A stretch of DNA of 64,000 nt from DASWOJ01 sp964242415 (GCA_964242415.1 CAXTAT010000013.1:1-64000), one strand, 5' to 3'. Counted from the stretch's first letter, positions 1-8,892 are shown. Made by a program: numbers and translations. Notes: generated from the letters alone by a model not told the origin.

Positions 1-262
1 GCAGGTGCATGCCGAGCAGAAAGCACTGGTGCTCGCCCATCCGCCCGTCCAGCGCAGCATCCAGGGCCGCTTGCTTGCTCCGCACCCATCCGCGCGCTAG
101 GCCGGCCATCTCGGAGGCGTCGCTCATGCCCGCGGCGAGCGCCTCCGACACGCCAGAGCCGCCGAAGGCCGCAGGGCCGCCGGAGGGACACGCTCTCAAT
201 GGGTTTGGCATAGCCCGCGGTCAGATCGAAGTGCCCCTCCAGCAAGGCATGCACTGGCTCCT
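1..262 (-). pseudogene. IS110-family transposase remnant, cut by window edge
   Basis: Read leftward, one frame gives EPVHALLEGHFDLTAGYAKP, which matches the RuvC-like N-terminal part of IS110 transposases (the LEG..F.L...A..IK stretch). After a frame change comes MAGLARGWVRSKQAALDAAL and then GRMGEHQCFLLGMHL, which matches the following helical region of the same family. The two pieces lie in different frames with stops between them, so the gene is dead. The rest runs off the left edge. Assignment rests on remembered family motifs. Confidence 0.6.
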
Positions 263-361
263 AAGCCTGCGCCGCCTGCCAGCGCCGCCTGCCAGCGCCG
301 GGGAAGCGACCCGGCAGCGCGCACAAAAGCTGCGCCAGCCCATGCCTGGCTCCACGGCGTG

Positions 362-505
362 CTAGAGCGCCGCCTGGCCCGGCTTGCCGGCGTGGCGCAG
401 GCCAGCAAGACCACCCGTTTCGCTTGGGCGCTGCTGGTGCGCGGCGAGACCTGCAAGGCCCCGCAGGCAGCACCGGCACAAGCCCAAGCTACGGCCACGG
501 CCTAA
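362..505 (+). pseudogene. C-terminal fragment of an IS110-family transposase
   Basis: The frame ending in TAA at 503-505 gives LERRLARLAGVAQASKTTRF followed by AWALLVRGETC. This is the typical IS110 C-terminus (VA.A.K.AR.AWALL..GE). No upstream catalytic part is present on this strand, so only the last 48 or so codons survive. It lies in the opposite direction to the fragment at 1-262, so at least two IS110 insertions or an inversion shaped this end. Confidence 0.6.
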
Positions 506-932
506 GCAGCACGCGATCCCTGCCGGCGAACACCGCAGCCGGCAGGGCATGAGGGCGCCAGCACCGTGATGTCACGCCGGTTGATCCCGGGGCTTGGAAA
601 AAACCATGCGTTGTCTCGCGCCACCGGGCGCGTCAACCTGGCTTGGACGCCAAGCCGCAAACCGCACCCAAGCCAACGGTCACAACCGCACCCGACCGCC
701 GCGCCAAGCCGTCACCTCACCCTCGCATCAGGGGGGCCGTCCACGCATGACAACGCTCAATCAAATGTATGGGAACTGCAGAAAACCCGAAACCCGCCAC
801 CGAATCCAGGCGCCACCCGCGGGATCGCCGGGACGGACTAGTCACAAAGGTCTATGGCGATTCCACAACCGCAAGGGCACACTGAAGCGTCAAATAATGT
901 GCCCAATCGCAAATAATACGGAAGCCCGCAGC
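506..932. other. Non-coding stretch between IS110 remnant and biosynthetic operon
   Basis: No convincing gene is seen. A frame open from 594 joins the downstream gene, but its composition (Arg/Pro/His-rich, no domain) argues against coding. The last 90 bases become AT-richer (around 855-925) and should hold the promoter and leader of the operon starting at 933. No clear -35/-10 pair could be chosen. Confidence 0.5.
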
Positions 933-2255
933 ATGCGCCGAGAGACATTGGCCCTCCACGCCGGCTTCTCCTACGATCCCGCGACGCGGGCGGTCGCCGT
1001 GCCGATCTATCAAACCGTGGCCTACGGCTTCGACAGCTCCGAGCACGCGGCTGCCCTGTTCAACCTTGAGGCCGATGGCCACCGCTACAGCCGGATCAGC
1101 AACCCGACCAATGCCGTGCTGGAGGCCCGTGTCGCGGCGCTTGAGGGAGGGCAGGACGCCCTGTGCGTCGCCTCGGGCCAGGCTGCCCTATACTACGCCG
1201 TGTCGAACGCGCTCCAGCCTGGCCGCAACATGGTGTCGGTGCCGCAGCTTTACGGCACGACCCATACTATGTTCTCCCACTTCCTGCCCGACCTCGGCAT
1301 CTCGGTCCGCCTGGCCAAAAGCGACAGTCCCGATGATATCGAGCGGCTCATCGACCACGACACCCGCGCGGTCTTCTGCGAAAGCGTCGGCAACCCGGCG
1401 GGAAACATCGCCGACATCGAGGCCATCGCGGCGGTCGCGCACCGCAACGGCGTGCCGCTCATCGTGGACAACACCGTCGCCACGCCGATGCTGCTGCGGC
1501 CCATCGAGTTCGGCGCCGACATCGTCGTCCAGTCGCTCACCAAGTTCATGGGCGGCCACGGCACCACGCTCGGCGGCGCCATCATCGACAGCGGCGCCTT
1601 CCCCTGGGCCAGCCACCCTGACCGCTTCCCCATGTTCAGCCGACCCGACGCCTCCTACCACGGCCTGGTCTACACCGAGCACTTCGGCGCCAGCGCATTC
1701 GTCGCGCGGTGCCGCAGCGTTTACCTGCGCACGACCGGGGCGGCGCTGTCGCCGTTCAACGCGTTCATGCTGCTGCAGGGGATCGAGACGATCGGCGTGC
1801 GAATCGACCGCCACGTCGCGAATGCCCGCCGGGTCGCCGAGTTCCTGCGCTGCGACCCCCGTGTGGCGTGGGTCAACTACGCCGGATTCGATGACAGCCC
1901 GCAGCAGGCGCTGGTTGCGAAGTACCTCGGTGGCCGGGCGTGCTCGCTGATGACGTTCGGCGTGACGGGCGGCTATGCCGGCGGCACCCGGTTCTATGAT
2001 GCGCTGAAGCTGGTCAAGCGGGTGGTCAACCTCGGCGACTCGAAGACGCTGGCCTGCCACCCGGCATCGACCACACATCGCCAGATGTCGGCCGAGGAGC
2101 AGCGCCAGGCCGGTGTGACGGCGGAGACCATCCGCATCAGCATCGGCATCGAGCATGTCGAGGACATCATCGATGATCTCGATCAGGCCCTCGACGCCGC
2201 CGCCTGCCCGGAGCCGTCCGGCGCACGCCAGCCCGCCTACGCGACCCAGCCGTGA
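933..2255 (+). CDS. Cys/Met-metabolism PLP enzyme, MetY (O-acylhomoserine sulfhydrylase)-like
   Basis: This 440-residue protein belongs to the Cys/Met metabolism PLP family. These enzymes perform gamma-replacement or gamma-elimination on O-acyl-homoserine or cystathionine. The internal-aldimine lysine is K204 in QSLTKFMGGHG. The YSRISNPT motif near residue 52 and the PLP-ring Asp in LIVDNT (D179) are intact. Length matches MetY (about 430). I chose ATG 933 because GGAAG at 920-924 sits 8 bases upstream; ATG 897 is an in-frame alternative. Its partners (acyltransferase, decarboxylase, carrier protein, ligase, reductase) suggest a special gamma-substitution, as the MetY-like domain of RtxA performs in rhizobitoxine synthesis, rather than routine methionine synthesis. 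The family is seen; the pathway is inferred. Confidence 0.88.
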   Translation: MRRETLALHAGFSYDPATRAVAVPIYQTVAYGFDSSEHAAALFNLEADGHRYSRISNPTNAVLEARVAALEGGQDALCVASGQAALYYAVSNALQPGRNMVSVPQLYGTTHTMFSHFLPDLGISVRLAKSDSPDDIERLIDHDTRAVFCESVGNPAGNIADIEAIAAVAHRNGVPLIVDNTVATPMLLRPIEFGADIVVQSLTKFMGGHGTTLGGAIIDSGAFPWASHPDRFPMFSRPDASYHGLVYTEHFGASAFVARCRSVYLRTTGAALSPFNAFMLLQGIETIGVRIDRHVANARRVAEFLRCDPRVAWVNYAGFDDSPQQALVAKYLGGRACSLMTFGVTGGYAGGTRFYDALKLVKRVVNLGDSKTLACHPASTTHRQMSAEEQRQAGVTAETIRISIGIEHVEDIIDDLDQALDAAACPEPSGARQPAYATQP

Positions 2256-3310
2256 CCGGCCCCCTTGGGCCAGCCGTGGCATCGCAGCCGCTGCAGGCCC
2301 GGCGCCCGGCGGTGATCGGCCTGGTGAACAACGCCGGCGAACGTGCGCTGGCGGCGGTGGAACAGCAGTTCCGCACCCTGCTCCGCGCAGCGACGCCTGG
2401 CATCGGCCTGCAACTTAGGCTGTATCGCCCCGGCGCCGTCCCGGATGGCGAATGCGCCGTCGGGGCCTGCGGCACGCGCTATGCCGGGCTTGCCGACCTG
2501 TTCGACCTGGTTGCGCGCGGCGGGGCAATGGATGCCGTCGTCGTGACCGGCATGCCGCCGCAAGCGGCCAGACTGCCGGAGGAGCCGGCATGGGCGGACC
2601 TGGCCACCTTGGCCGGGTGGGCCGAGCAGCAGGCCATTCCGGTGCTCTGGTCCTGCCTGGCCGCCCATGCGGCCATGCTCTACCTCGATGGCATCAGCAG
2701 GGTCCGCCTGCCAGAGAAGCTGTCCGGAGTCTTCAGGTCCGAAGCCGCCGGGCACGACCACCCGCTGATGCAGGGAATGCCATCAGGCTGGCTCACCCCG
2801 CACTCCCGCTACCACGTCGCGCCCGAAGCCGCCCTGCTGGCACAGGGATATCAGGTCCTGTCGCGGTCGGCCGACGCTGGCCCGGACATTGCCGTGCGGC
2901 ATGGCGCCTCGGTCTCCCTATTCCTCCAGGGCCATCCGGAGTACGGCGCCGACACCCTCCTCAAGGAATACAGGCGGGACGCCAGGGCGTTCTGCAGCGG
3001 CCAGTCCAGCGAGTTCCCGTCGATTCCCCGCAACTACCTGGACCAGGAGACCGAGGTCGCGCTCACGCAGTTTCGCGTCCGCATCCTGTGCAGCGGACCC
3101 GGTTCGGCGCTGCTGGCCGAATGGGAGGCGCTGGCCGGCCGCGCCGCCATTCGGGCGGGGTGGCAGCCCACGGCCGTGCGCCTGGTCGCGAACTGGCTGG
3201 CAGGGGTGCAGCAGCCAGGGGAGTGGGCCGGCGATCCCTGGCGTGCCAAGGAGGTCCGCCTGCCGATCCCGCCGCCAGCGGAGCCGTCCCGCGAAGGCTG
3301 GGTGGCATGA
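2252..3310 (+). CDS. Homoserine O-acyltransferase-like (MetA/HTS family)
   Basis: This 352-residue protein has the MetA (homoserine O-succinyl/acetyltransferase) fold of the glutamine-amidotransferase-like superfamily. The likely catalytic triad is C135 (WSCLAAHAA), H228 and E230 (LQGHPEY). The PHSRYH motif near 184 corresponds to PHSRH in MetA. The usual GAPVE motif is VTGMPPQ here, so it is a divergent member and its acyl donor cannot be told. The GTG start overlaps the upstream stop by 4 bases (GTGA), which indicates translational coupling. It probably activates homoserine or a homologue as the O-acyl ester used by the MetY-like enzyme before it. The last 60 residues are less like MetA. 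Confidence 0.82.
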   Translation: MTGPLGPAVASQPLQARRPAVIGLVNNAGERALAAVEQQFRTLLRAATPGIGLQLRLYRPGAVPDGECAVGACGTRYAGLADLFDLVARGGAMDAVVVTGMPPQAARLPEEPAWADLATLAGWAEQQAIPVLWSCLAAHAAMLYLDGISRVRLPEKLSGVFRSEAAGHDHPLMQGMPSGWLTPHSRYHVAPEAALLAQGYQVLSRSADAGPDIAVRHGASVSLFLQGHPEYGADTLLKEYRRDARAFCSGQSSEFPSIPRNYLDQETEVALTQFRVRILCSGPGSALLAEWEALAGRAAIRAGWQPTAVRLVANWLAGVQQPGEWAGDPWRAKEVRLPIPPPAEPSREGWVA

Positions 3311-4788
3311 ACATCGACGTCGCGCCGGCGCGCGCCGGCGCCGCCTCGCCCCTGTTTCCACCATCGGCTGAGCGGCGCTCGCTGGACGACGCCCTCACGC
3401 AAGCGCTGCTCGCCAGCCGGCAACGGGTCGCCAGGGGGCGGGTCAGCCCCACGATGACCGCCATGGAGGTCCGGCAGGGACTCCGCCGGTTTGACTTCGC
3501 CGCGCCGCAGCCGCTTTCCGGCCTGCTGCCCTGGGTGATTGCGCAGCTCGAGCATGGCCTGGTGCACGTGACGCACCCCAGCTATTTTGGGCTATTCAAC
3601 CCGGCGCCGGCGTTCCCGGCGGAGTGTGCCGACCGGATCGCTGGCGCCTTCAATCCACAGCTCGCCTCCGCCACGACCTCCCCGGCAGCGGTCGCGATCG
3701 AGGCGCATGTGATCGACGCCGTGGCGCACCGGGCCGGCTTGCCGCCCGGCGCGGCTGGCCACTTCACCTCCGGCGGAACCGAGGCCAACGCGACCGCGCT
3801 GACCTGCGCGCTGACCGCCGCCGACCCGCGCTTTGCCACCGAGGGCGCGCGGGCGCTGCCCGGCCAGCCCGTGCTGTATGTGTCGCAGGACGCGCATCTC
3901 GCCTGGTACAAGATCGCCCACCAGGCCGGGATCGGCCGCGCCGCGGTGCGCCTGGTTGCGACTGACGGATGCGGACGGATGGACGCGCAGGCCCTGGCCG
4001 GCGCCGTAGCCCGCGACCGGGCGCAGGGCTGCGTTCCCGTGATGATCGTGGCCACGGCGGGGACCACGGGCGCCGGCATGATCGACCCCATCGCGTCGTG
4101 CACCGCGGTCGCCCGCGCCGCTGGCCTGTGGCTCCATGTTGACGCCGCCTGGGGCGGCGCGCTGATCGCCTCCAGCCGCCTGCGGGGGGCGCTGGCCGGG
4201 ATCGAGGCCGCCGACTCGGTGACGATCGACGCCCATAAGTGGCTCGCGGCCACCATGGGCTGCGGGATATTCCTGACCAGCCAGCCGCTGGTCCTGTCCG
4301 CGGCGTATCACGTGGCGCGCGAGGCCGCGAGCTTCATGCCATCCAACGACGCGCAAGCGGACCCTTACGTGACCTCGGCCCAATGGTCGCGGCGGTTCCT
4401 CGGCCTGCGGCTGTTCCTGATCCTGGCCGCCGCGGGGTGGCAGGGGGTCGCCGACCACCTGGAGCGGGCCGTGGCGCTCACGGCCCGGCTCCATGCGGAG
4501 CTTGCGGCCGGCGGCTGGCGGATCGTGAACGACTCGCCGATGGCCGTGCTCTGCGCCGAGCCGCCGGCGGGCGTTCCGGGCGCGCGCAGCATCGCCGACG
4601 AGATCGTCGCGTCGGGCAAGGCCTGGCTCACCACGGCCCGCTTCGAGGGGCGCGAGGTGGTGCGGATCTGTCTGACGAACGGGATGACCACGGAGCGGGA
4701 CGTCACCGCCCTTGCCAAGCTGCTCCTCGGTCATGCGCCCATCGATTGCAACAACGGCTTAGGCCAACACAGAGGAGTGGTACGATGA
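3307..4788 (+). CDS. Group II PLP-dependent amino acid decarboxylase
   Basis: This 493-residue protein belongs to the aromatic-L-amino-acid/glutamate/2,4-diaminobutyrate decarboxylase family. Visible landmarks are the FTSGGTEAN phosphate loop (153-161), the ring-stacking H197 in QDAHLAWYK, HVDAAWGG with the PLP-nitrogen Asp (D279), and the Schiff-base lysine K311 in TIDAHKWLA. Length is normal for the family. ATG overlaps the previous stop by 4 bases (ATGA). The substrate is not deducible. In this operon it most plausibly decarboxylates the amino acid formed by the MetY-like enzyme to give an amine. Confidence 0.88.
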   Translation: MNIDVAPARAGAASPLFPPSAERRSLDDALTQALLASRQRVARGRVSPTMTAMEVRQGLRRFDFAAPQPLSGLLPWVIAQLEHGLVHVTHPSYFGLFNPAPAFPAECADRIAGAFNPQLASATTSPAAVAIEAHVIDAVAHRAGLPPGAAGHFTSGGTEANATALTCALTAADPRFATEGARALPGQPVLYVSQDAHLAWYKIAHQAGIGRAAVRLVATDGCGRMDAQALAGAVARDRAQGCVPVMIVATAGTTGAGMIDPIASCTAVARAAGLWLHVDAAWGGALIASSRLRGALAGIEAADSVTIDAHKWLAATMGCGIFLTSQPLVLSAAYHVAREAASFMPSNDAQADPYVTSAQWSRRFLGLRLFLILAAAGWQGVADHLERAVALTARLHAELAAGGWRIVNDSPMAVLCAEPPAGVPGARSIADEIVASGKAWLTTARFEGREVVRICLTNGMTTERDVTALAKLLLGHAPIDCNNGLGQHRGVVR

Positions 4789-5681
4789 ACGTCATCAATG
4801 ATCTCGGCTACCGTCGGGTTGTCGGCGAAATCTGCGACCTGCCGTGGAAAACGCTCGGCCAAGACGACATGGTCTGCGTGGCCTGGGCCTATTACTACTT
4901 TTCCGTCCAGTTCCGCGAAAGCCTCGTCACCGCGCGCACCCTCTATCCGCTCGATGAAAAACTGCAGCACCTCGAGCAGGAGGAGTGCGCCACGTCCAAC
5001 TTGTCGCCCTGGCCCGGCGTCGCCGAACCCGGCGAGGCGATGAACCACGACGAGTTCATGCGGCGCACGCTCATGCTGGCGACCATCGATCCCGGCCGCT
5101 CAAGCTTCTTCGACTCGGTGGGAACAGCCTACCTTGAGCAGACCCGCGCGCTGGACACCACCACGCGAGCGGCCGCGATCGCGAGCTACGAGGATGGCGG
5201 CCTGGAAAGCGTGTTCACCGCAATCCTCCAGTTCAGCACGTGGGACGGCCCGCTGCTCCAGGCGTTCCGTCACTTCCTATCCGAGCACGTCCGTTTCGAC
5301 AGCGACCCGGAGCAGGGCCATGGCGCGCTGAGCCGCCACATGGCACCGGACGACCGCGTGATGGTGATGTGGGAGGCGTTCCGCGACCTGCTGGTGACGT
5401 GCGTTCCAGCCCTGTCGCCCACCCACGGCATCCAGTCCTCGATCCGGGCAACCATCCTGGCCGAGATGACCGATGTCGCGGAACGGCAGCACAAGCGGCT
5501 GGCGCCGTTGACCGATGACCTGCCTTTGCTGGAGTCCGGACTGGACTCCCTCTGCATCGCCGTCCTGGTGGCGGGGCTTGAGGACAAGCTCGGTCTCGAT
5601 CCGTTCGATGTCGATGGCGCCGTGACCTTCCCGGTGACGGTCGGCGAATTTGTCAGGATGTATGAGAATGCCTCGAGCTGA
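4785..5681 (+). CDS. Heme-oxygenase-like (DUF3050-type) domain fused to an acyl carrier protein
   Basis: This 298-residue protein has two parts. Residues 1-235 are helical and resemble DUF3050/heme-oxygenase-like proteins, some of which are non-heme diiron oxidases. Candidate metal ligands are E66/E67, H88 (AMNHDEF), H168 and D172 (EHVRFDSD) and H179 (EQGHGALSRH). Residues 236-298 are an acyl carrier protein with the phosphopantetheine serine S255 in ESGLDSLCIAV. It would thus act on, or next to, a carrier-bound substrate. The start ATG overlaps the decarboxylase stop by 4 bases and has AGAGGAG 4-10 bases upstream. The fused arrangement is unusual. The carrier assignment is firm; the oxidase chemistry is inferred from the fold family, and the H-x3-D-x6-H spacing is longer than the usual H-x3-D-x2-H. 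Confidence 0.75.
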   Translation: MNVINDLGYRRVVGEICDLPWKTLGQDDMVCVAWAYYYFSVQFRESLVTARTLYPLDEKLQHLEQEECATSNLSPWPGVAEPGEAMNHDEFMRRTLMLATIDPGRSSFFDSVGTAYLEQTRALDTTTRAAAIASYEDGGLESVFTAILQFSTWDGPLLQAFRHFLSEHVRFDSDPEQGHGALSRHMAPDDRVMVMWEAFRDLLVTCVPALSPTHGIQSSIRATILAEMTDVAERQHKRLAPLTDDLPLLESGLDSLCIAVLVAGLEDKLGLDPFDVDGAVTFPVTVGEFVRMYENASS

Positions 5682-7050
5682 CCGCCCGCTTTGGGACTTG
5701 ACCGCTGGGGCCGGCCTGGGTCCGCAGCGGCTCGTCTCCGACGCCAGCGGCAGCACTGCGCTGGCCGGGCTTGCGGCGGGAAGCAGCCTCGGGCCGGAGC
5801 GGGAGGCGCTACGCGGCCGCACGGTGCTGATCTCGTGCGACCGGCAGCTTCCCGCGGCCCTGGCCCTGATCGAGCTTGACGGCATTGCCCGGCGGATCGT
5901 GCTGTGTCCGCCCGACCTTGCGCCGCAGCATGTCTCCGCGGTGATGGCGGAGGCCGAGGTGGACGCCATCGTCACCGACGGCACCGGCCCGGCGGCGCAT
6001 CCCCCGGCCGGCCTCCTGGTCGCCAGATGCACGGGCGCCTGCGGCCCGGGCGCGCCCCTCCCTGACCGGGACGTGCCGACCGAGTGGCTGCTGTTTACCT
6101 CCGGCACGACGGGCCGGCCGAAGCTGGTCGTCCATACCCTGGCCAGCCTGACCGGCCCGCTGCAGGACGGTCCGGTCGCCGGGGCGGGTGCGGTGTGGAG
6201 CACGTTCTACGACATCAGGCGCTACGGCGGCCTGCAGGTCCTGCTGCGGTCCCTGCTGGGCGGCAGCGCGCTGGTGCTGTCGCAGGCCGGCGAGCCGGTC
6301 GGCCAGTTCCTCGAACGGGCCGGGCGCGCCGGGGTCAGCCACATGCTGGGCACCCCGTCGCATTGGCGCCAGGCGCTGATGAGCCCCGCGCTGCGGCAGG
6401 TGGCCCCCCGTTACGTGCGGCTTTCGGGGGAGGTCGCGGATCAGGCGATCCTGGATCAACTGGCCGCCGCGTTCCCCGGTGCGGCGCTGACCCATGCCTA
6501 TGCCTCGACCGAGGCGGGGGTCGGCTTCGAGGTGACGGACGGACGGGCAGGGTTCCCGGCCGGGATCATCGGGCGGTCGGCTGCGGACATCCGCGTCGTC
6601 GATGGCTCGCTGCGCATCCGCTCGCCGCGCACCGCGTCCCGCTACATGGGCGACCGTGGCGCACTGCGCGACACGGAGGGCTTCGTCGATACCGGCGACA
6701 TGGTTGCGCTCACTGGGGACCGCTACTGCTTCGCAGGCCGGCGCGAGGGCATCATCAACGTCGGCGGGCAAAAGGTGCACCCCGAGGAGGTGGAGGCCGT
6801 CATCACCCGCCATCCCGGCGTCCGGATGGCCCGGGTGCGGGGGCGGCCCAGCCCGATCACCGGGGCCATCGTCGTGGCTGACATCGTGGTCTCGCATCCC
6901 GCGGCCCCGGCGTCGTTCGCCGCCCTGCAGCACGACATCCTGCAGGCCTGCCGGGACGCGCTCCCCGCCCATAAAATCCCGGCCATGCTCCGGATCGTCC
7001 CGTCGCTCGACATCACGGGGTCGGGCAAGCTGGAGCGGCGGCTTGCATAG
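5668..7050 (+). CDS. Small adenylate-forming acyl/aminoacyl ligase
   Basis: This protein of about 460 residues is an AMP-binding enzyme of the acyl-CoA synthetase/NRPS adenylation superfamily. It shows LLFTSGTTGRPK (142-153), AYASTEAG in the A5 region, VDTGDMV, GRREGIINVGGQKVHPEEVE near 357-376 and the C-terminal catalytic lysine K454 in GSGKLERR. It is about 50-100 residues shorter than typical fatty acyl-CoA ligases, with a compact N-terminal subdomain. Its probable job is to load an acid onto the carrier domain encoded just upstream. ATG 5668 is preferred (AGGA at 5655-5658, 9 bases upstream); ATG 5662 is possible. It overlaps the carrier gene by 14 bases. Confidence 0.85.
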   Translation: MPRADRPLWDLTAGAGLGPQRLVSDASGSTALAGLAAGSSLGPEREALRGRTVLISCDRQLPAALALIELDGIARRIVLCPPDLAPQHVSAVMAEAEVDAIVTDGTGPAAHPPAGLLVARCTGACGPGAPLPDRDVPTEWLLFTSGTTGRPKLVVHTLASLTGPLQDGPVAGAGAVWSTFYDIRRYGGLQVLLRSLLGGSALVLSQAGEPVGQFLERAGRAGVSHMLGTPSHWRQALMSPALRQVAPRYVRLSGEVADQAILDQLAAAFPGAALTHAYASTEAGVGFEVTDGRAGFPAGIIGRSAADIRVVDGSLRIRSPRTASRYMGDRGALRDTEGFVDTGDMVALTGDRYCFAGRREGIINVGGQKVHPEEVEAVITRHPGVRMARVRGRPSPITGAIVVADIVVSHPAAPASFAALQHDILQACRDALPAHKIPAMLRIVPSLDITGSGKLERRLA

Positions 7051-7777
7051 CGTCGTGGTGACCGGCGGCAGCCGTGGGCTGGGCCTTGCCATCGCCGAGG
7101 CGCTGGCGGCGTCGGGCTTCCAGGTCATCGCCATCGCGCGGAGCGAGGGCGACCAGCTTCCCGCCGTCCGGGACCGGGTGGCCGCGGCCGGCAGCGGCGC
7201 GCTGCACTTCCGGGCCTGCGACCTGGCCGACATCGAGGGCCTGTCCGGACTGGTGCAGGCGCTGCGGGCGGAGTTCGGCATCCTGTACGGGCTAGTGAAC
7301 AACGCCGCGGTCGGTGACGCCAGCCTGCTGTCCAACATGCCCAACAGCGCCATCGAGCGCATGATGCGGGTCAACGTCACCTCGCCGATCGTGCTGACCA
7401 AGCATGTCCTGCGCTCGATGATGGCCGGGCGGGGCGGCCGGGTGGTGAACGTGTCATCCATCGTGAGCGCCGTGGGCTACAGCGGCCTGTCCGCCTATGC
7501 CGCGTCGAAGTCGGCGCTGGTGGGCTTCACGCGGTCGCTCGCGCGGGAGGTCGGCCCGCTCGGCATCACCGTCAACGCCGTCGCCCCCGGCTTCGTCCAG
7601 ACCGAGATGACGCACGGGATGGATGCCGCAGCACTTGCCAAGATCGCCCGGCGCAGCGCCCTGCGGCGCATGCCGGAACCCGTCGATGTGTCGAACGCGG
7701 TGGACTTCCTGTTCAGCGAGAAGGCCCGCAACATCACCGGCACGGTCACGACGGTCGATGCCGGCAACACCGTGTGA
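7043..7777 (+). CDS. SDR-family oxidoreductase (FabG-like ketoreductase)
   Basis: This 244-residue short-chain dehydrogenase has the NAD(P) motif TGGSRGLG (7-14), NNAAV for adenine-loop support, and the catalytic S139, Y152 and K156 (YAASK). The C-terminal region VDAGNTV resembles the end of FabG-type beta-ketoacyl-ACP reductases. The start is taken as TTG 7043, the only one that keeps the first beta strand. It overlaps the ligase stop by 8 bases. It is the last gene of the operon and probably reduces a keto group, possibly on the carrier domain. Confidence 0.85.
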   Translation: MHSVVVTGGSRGLGLAIAEALAASGFQVIAIARSEGDQLPAVRDRVAAAGSGALHFRACDLADIEGLSGLVQALRAEFGILYGLVNNAAVGDASLLSNMPNSAIERMMRVNVTSPIVLTKHVLRSMMAGRGGRVVNVSSIVSAVGYSGLSAYAASKSALVGFTRSLAREVGPLGITVNAVAPGFVQTEMTHGMDAAALAKIARRSALRRMPEPVDVSNAVDFLFSEKARNITGTVTTVDAGNTV

Positions 7778-7827
7778 TGCCAACGGCCGCCCTGACCCTG
7801 GCGAAGCCCCACCCGATCAGGCGCCGC

Positions 7828-7859
7828 CATTGCGAGCCGGCTTCGGCGTGGCAATCCAG
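7828..7859. repeat. Half copy of dispersed CATTGCGAG repeat
   Basis: The stretch begins CATTGCGAGCCGGCTTCGGC and ends GGCAATCCAG. It is one arm of a repeat also found near 30474, 50874, 55103 and 58506. It lies between the operon end (7777) and the convergent Sel1 gene. The second arm is not recognisable here. Confidence 0.75.
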
Positions 7860-7956
7860 CGACGCGGGACCGGGCAATACGGTCAGAGCGGAGGCTCGTT
7901 GGCATCAGGCCACCGTGCCGCGTCCAGGCACCAGCGCCGCGCCGATCGGTCCTCGT

Positions 7957-8892
7957 TCAGGGCGCGCCGTCCAGCAGCATGTCCCGCGCGGCTGCATGCT
8001 GCACATCGGTCAGGGTTTTGGCCATCTCCGCGGCGCCCTGAAGCGCGGCCGTCTTGACGCCTGGCTCGGGCGAGGCCGCCGCCCGCAGATAGTACACATA
8101 TGACCGGACCGGGTCCCGGGTGACGCCGTAGCCGTTCTCGAAGGCGAAACCGACATCGTATTGGGCGACCCGGCTGTCCTGGCCCGCCTGGATCAAGAGC
8201 GTCGGCGCCACCATGGACAAGTCCCGGACGGCGGCTCGGTCGAGCGGCCCGCGCGTCAGCATCGCTTTCTGGAGGCGGGCGATCGTGAGCTGGTCGGCAT
8301 CGATGCCCGGTGACGGCGCCCGGGAACGGGGCCGCGCGAGGGCTGGGTTGGTCATGGGGGACTGCGAAGGCTCGGTCGCATGCAGGGCGACCAGGTTGGT
8401 CCACGCCGCCTCGACCCCATTCTGCGCCGCGATGCGGAAGTAGCGGATCGCCGCCGCCCGGTCGCGCGGCACGCCGTCGCCGTCGCGGTAGATAAGGCCC
8501 GCGTCGAAGGCCGCCCGCCCATGGCCCCGCTCGGCCGCCCTGGCATACCAGCGCAGAGCTTCGGCCCGGTTAACCGGCGTGCCGCGGCCGTTGTCATACA
8601 TCGCGCCGGTGTTGAACATCCCCCGGACGCTCCCCGCCTCGGCCGCTTGACGATACCAGGCAAGCGCCCGGGCAAAGTCCTGCGGCACGCCATGGCCCGT
8701 GTCGTACAACGTTCCCAGCGCGGCCATCGCCGACGCATCGCCGTTGCCCACGGCCTGTGACCACTCGCGATAGGCGGCGACGTAATCACCCGCGGAGAAC
8801 GCGGCATCCCCGGTCACCGTGTTCGCGCACGCCAGGCCCGGCCCGAACATCAGAAGGGCCGTCGCAAAAAGAATCCGCCGCACCGTTTTCAT
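7957..8892 (-). CDS. Secreted Sel1-repeat (TPR-like) protein
   Basis: This 311-residue protein starts with a signal peptide (MKTVRRILFATALLMFGPGL, then ACA). Several Sel1-like repeats follow, with the pattern A...LG.LYD.GHGVPQDFARALAWYRQAAE, roughly residues 25-170. A second Sel1-type pair lies near the C-terminus (QYDVGFAFENGYGVTRD). Such alpha/alpha repeats mediate protein-protein contacts, often in envelope or signalling complexes. I start at the Met directly before the signal peptide; an upstream Met at 8937 would put 15 residues ahead of it. Its promoter region (8893-8991) is shared with the divergent OmpA-like gene. Confidence 0.85.
   Translation of the reverse strand: MKTVRRILFATALLMFGPGLACANTVTGDAAFSAGDYVAAYREWSQAVGNGDASAMAALGTLYDTGHGVPQDFARALAWYRQAAEAGSVRGMFNTGAMYDNGRGTPVNRAEALRWYARAAERGHGRAAFDAGLIYRDGDGVPRDRAAAIRYFRIAAQNGVEAAWTNLVALHATEPSQSPMTNPALARPRSRAPSPGIDADQLTIARLQKAMLTRGPLDRAAVRDLSMVAPTLLIQAGQDSRVAQYDVGFAFENGYGVTRDPVRSYVYYLRAAASPEPGVKTAALQGAAEMAKTLTDVQHAAARDMLLDGAP

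Noticed and set aside
594..932. Upstream extension of the MetY-like gene by 113 codons
   Set aside because: The extension is Arg/Pro/His-rich without any domain, the family starts at the MRRETLALHAGF position, and a good ribosome site precedes 933.
5809..7461. 550-codon reverse frame opposite the ligase and SDR genes
   Set aside because: Both sense genes carry intact catalytic motifs; the reverse frame does not.
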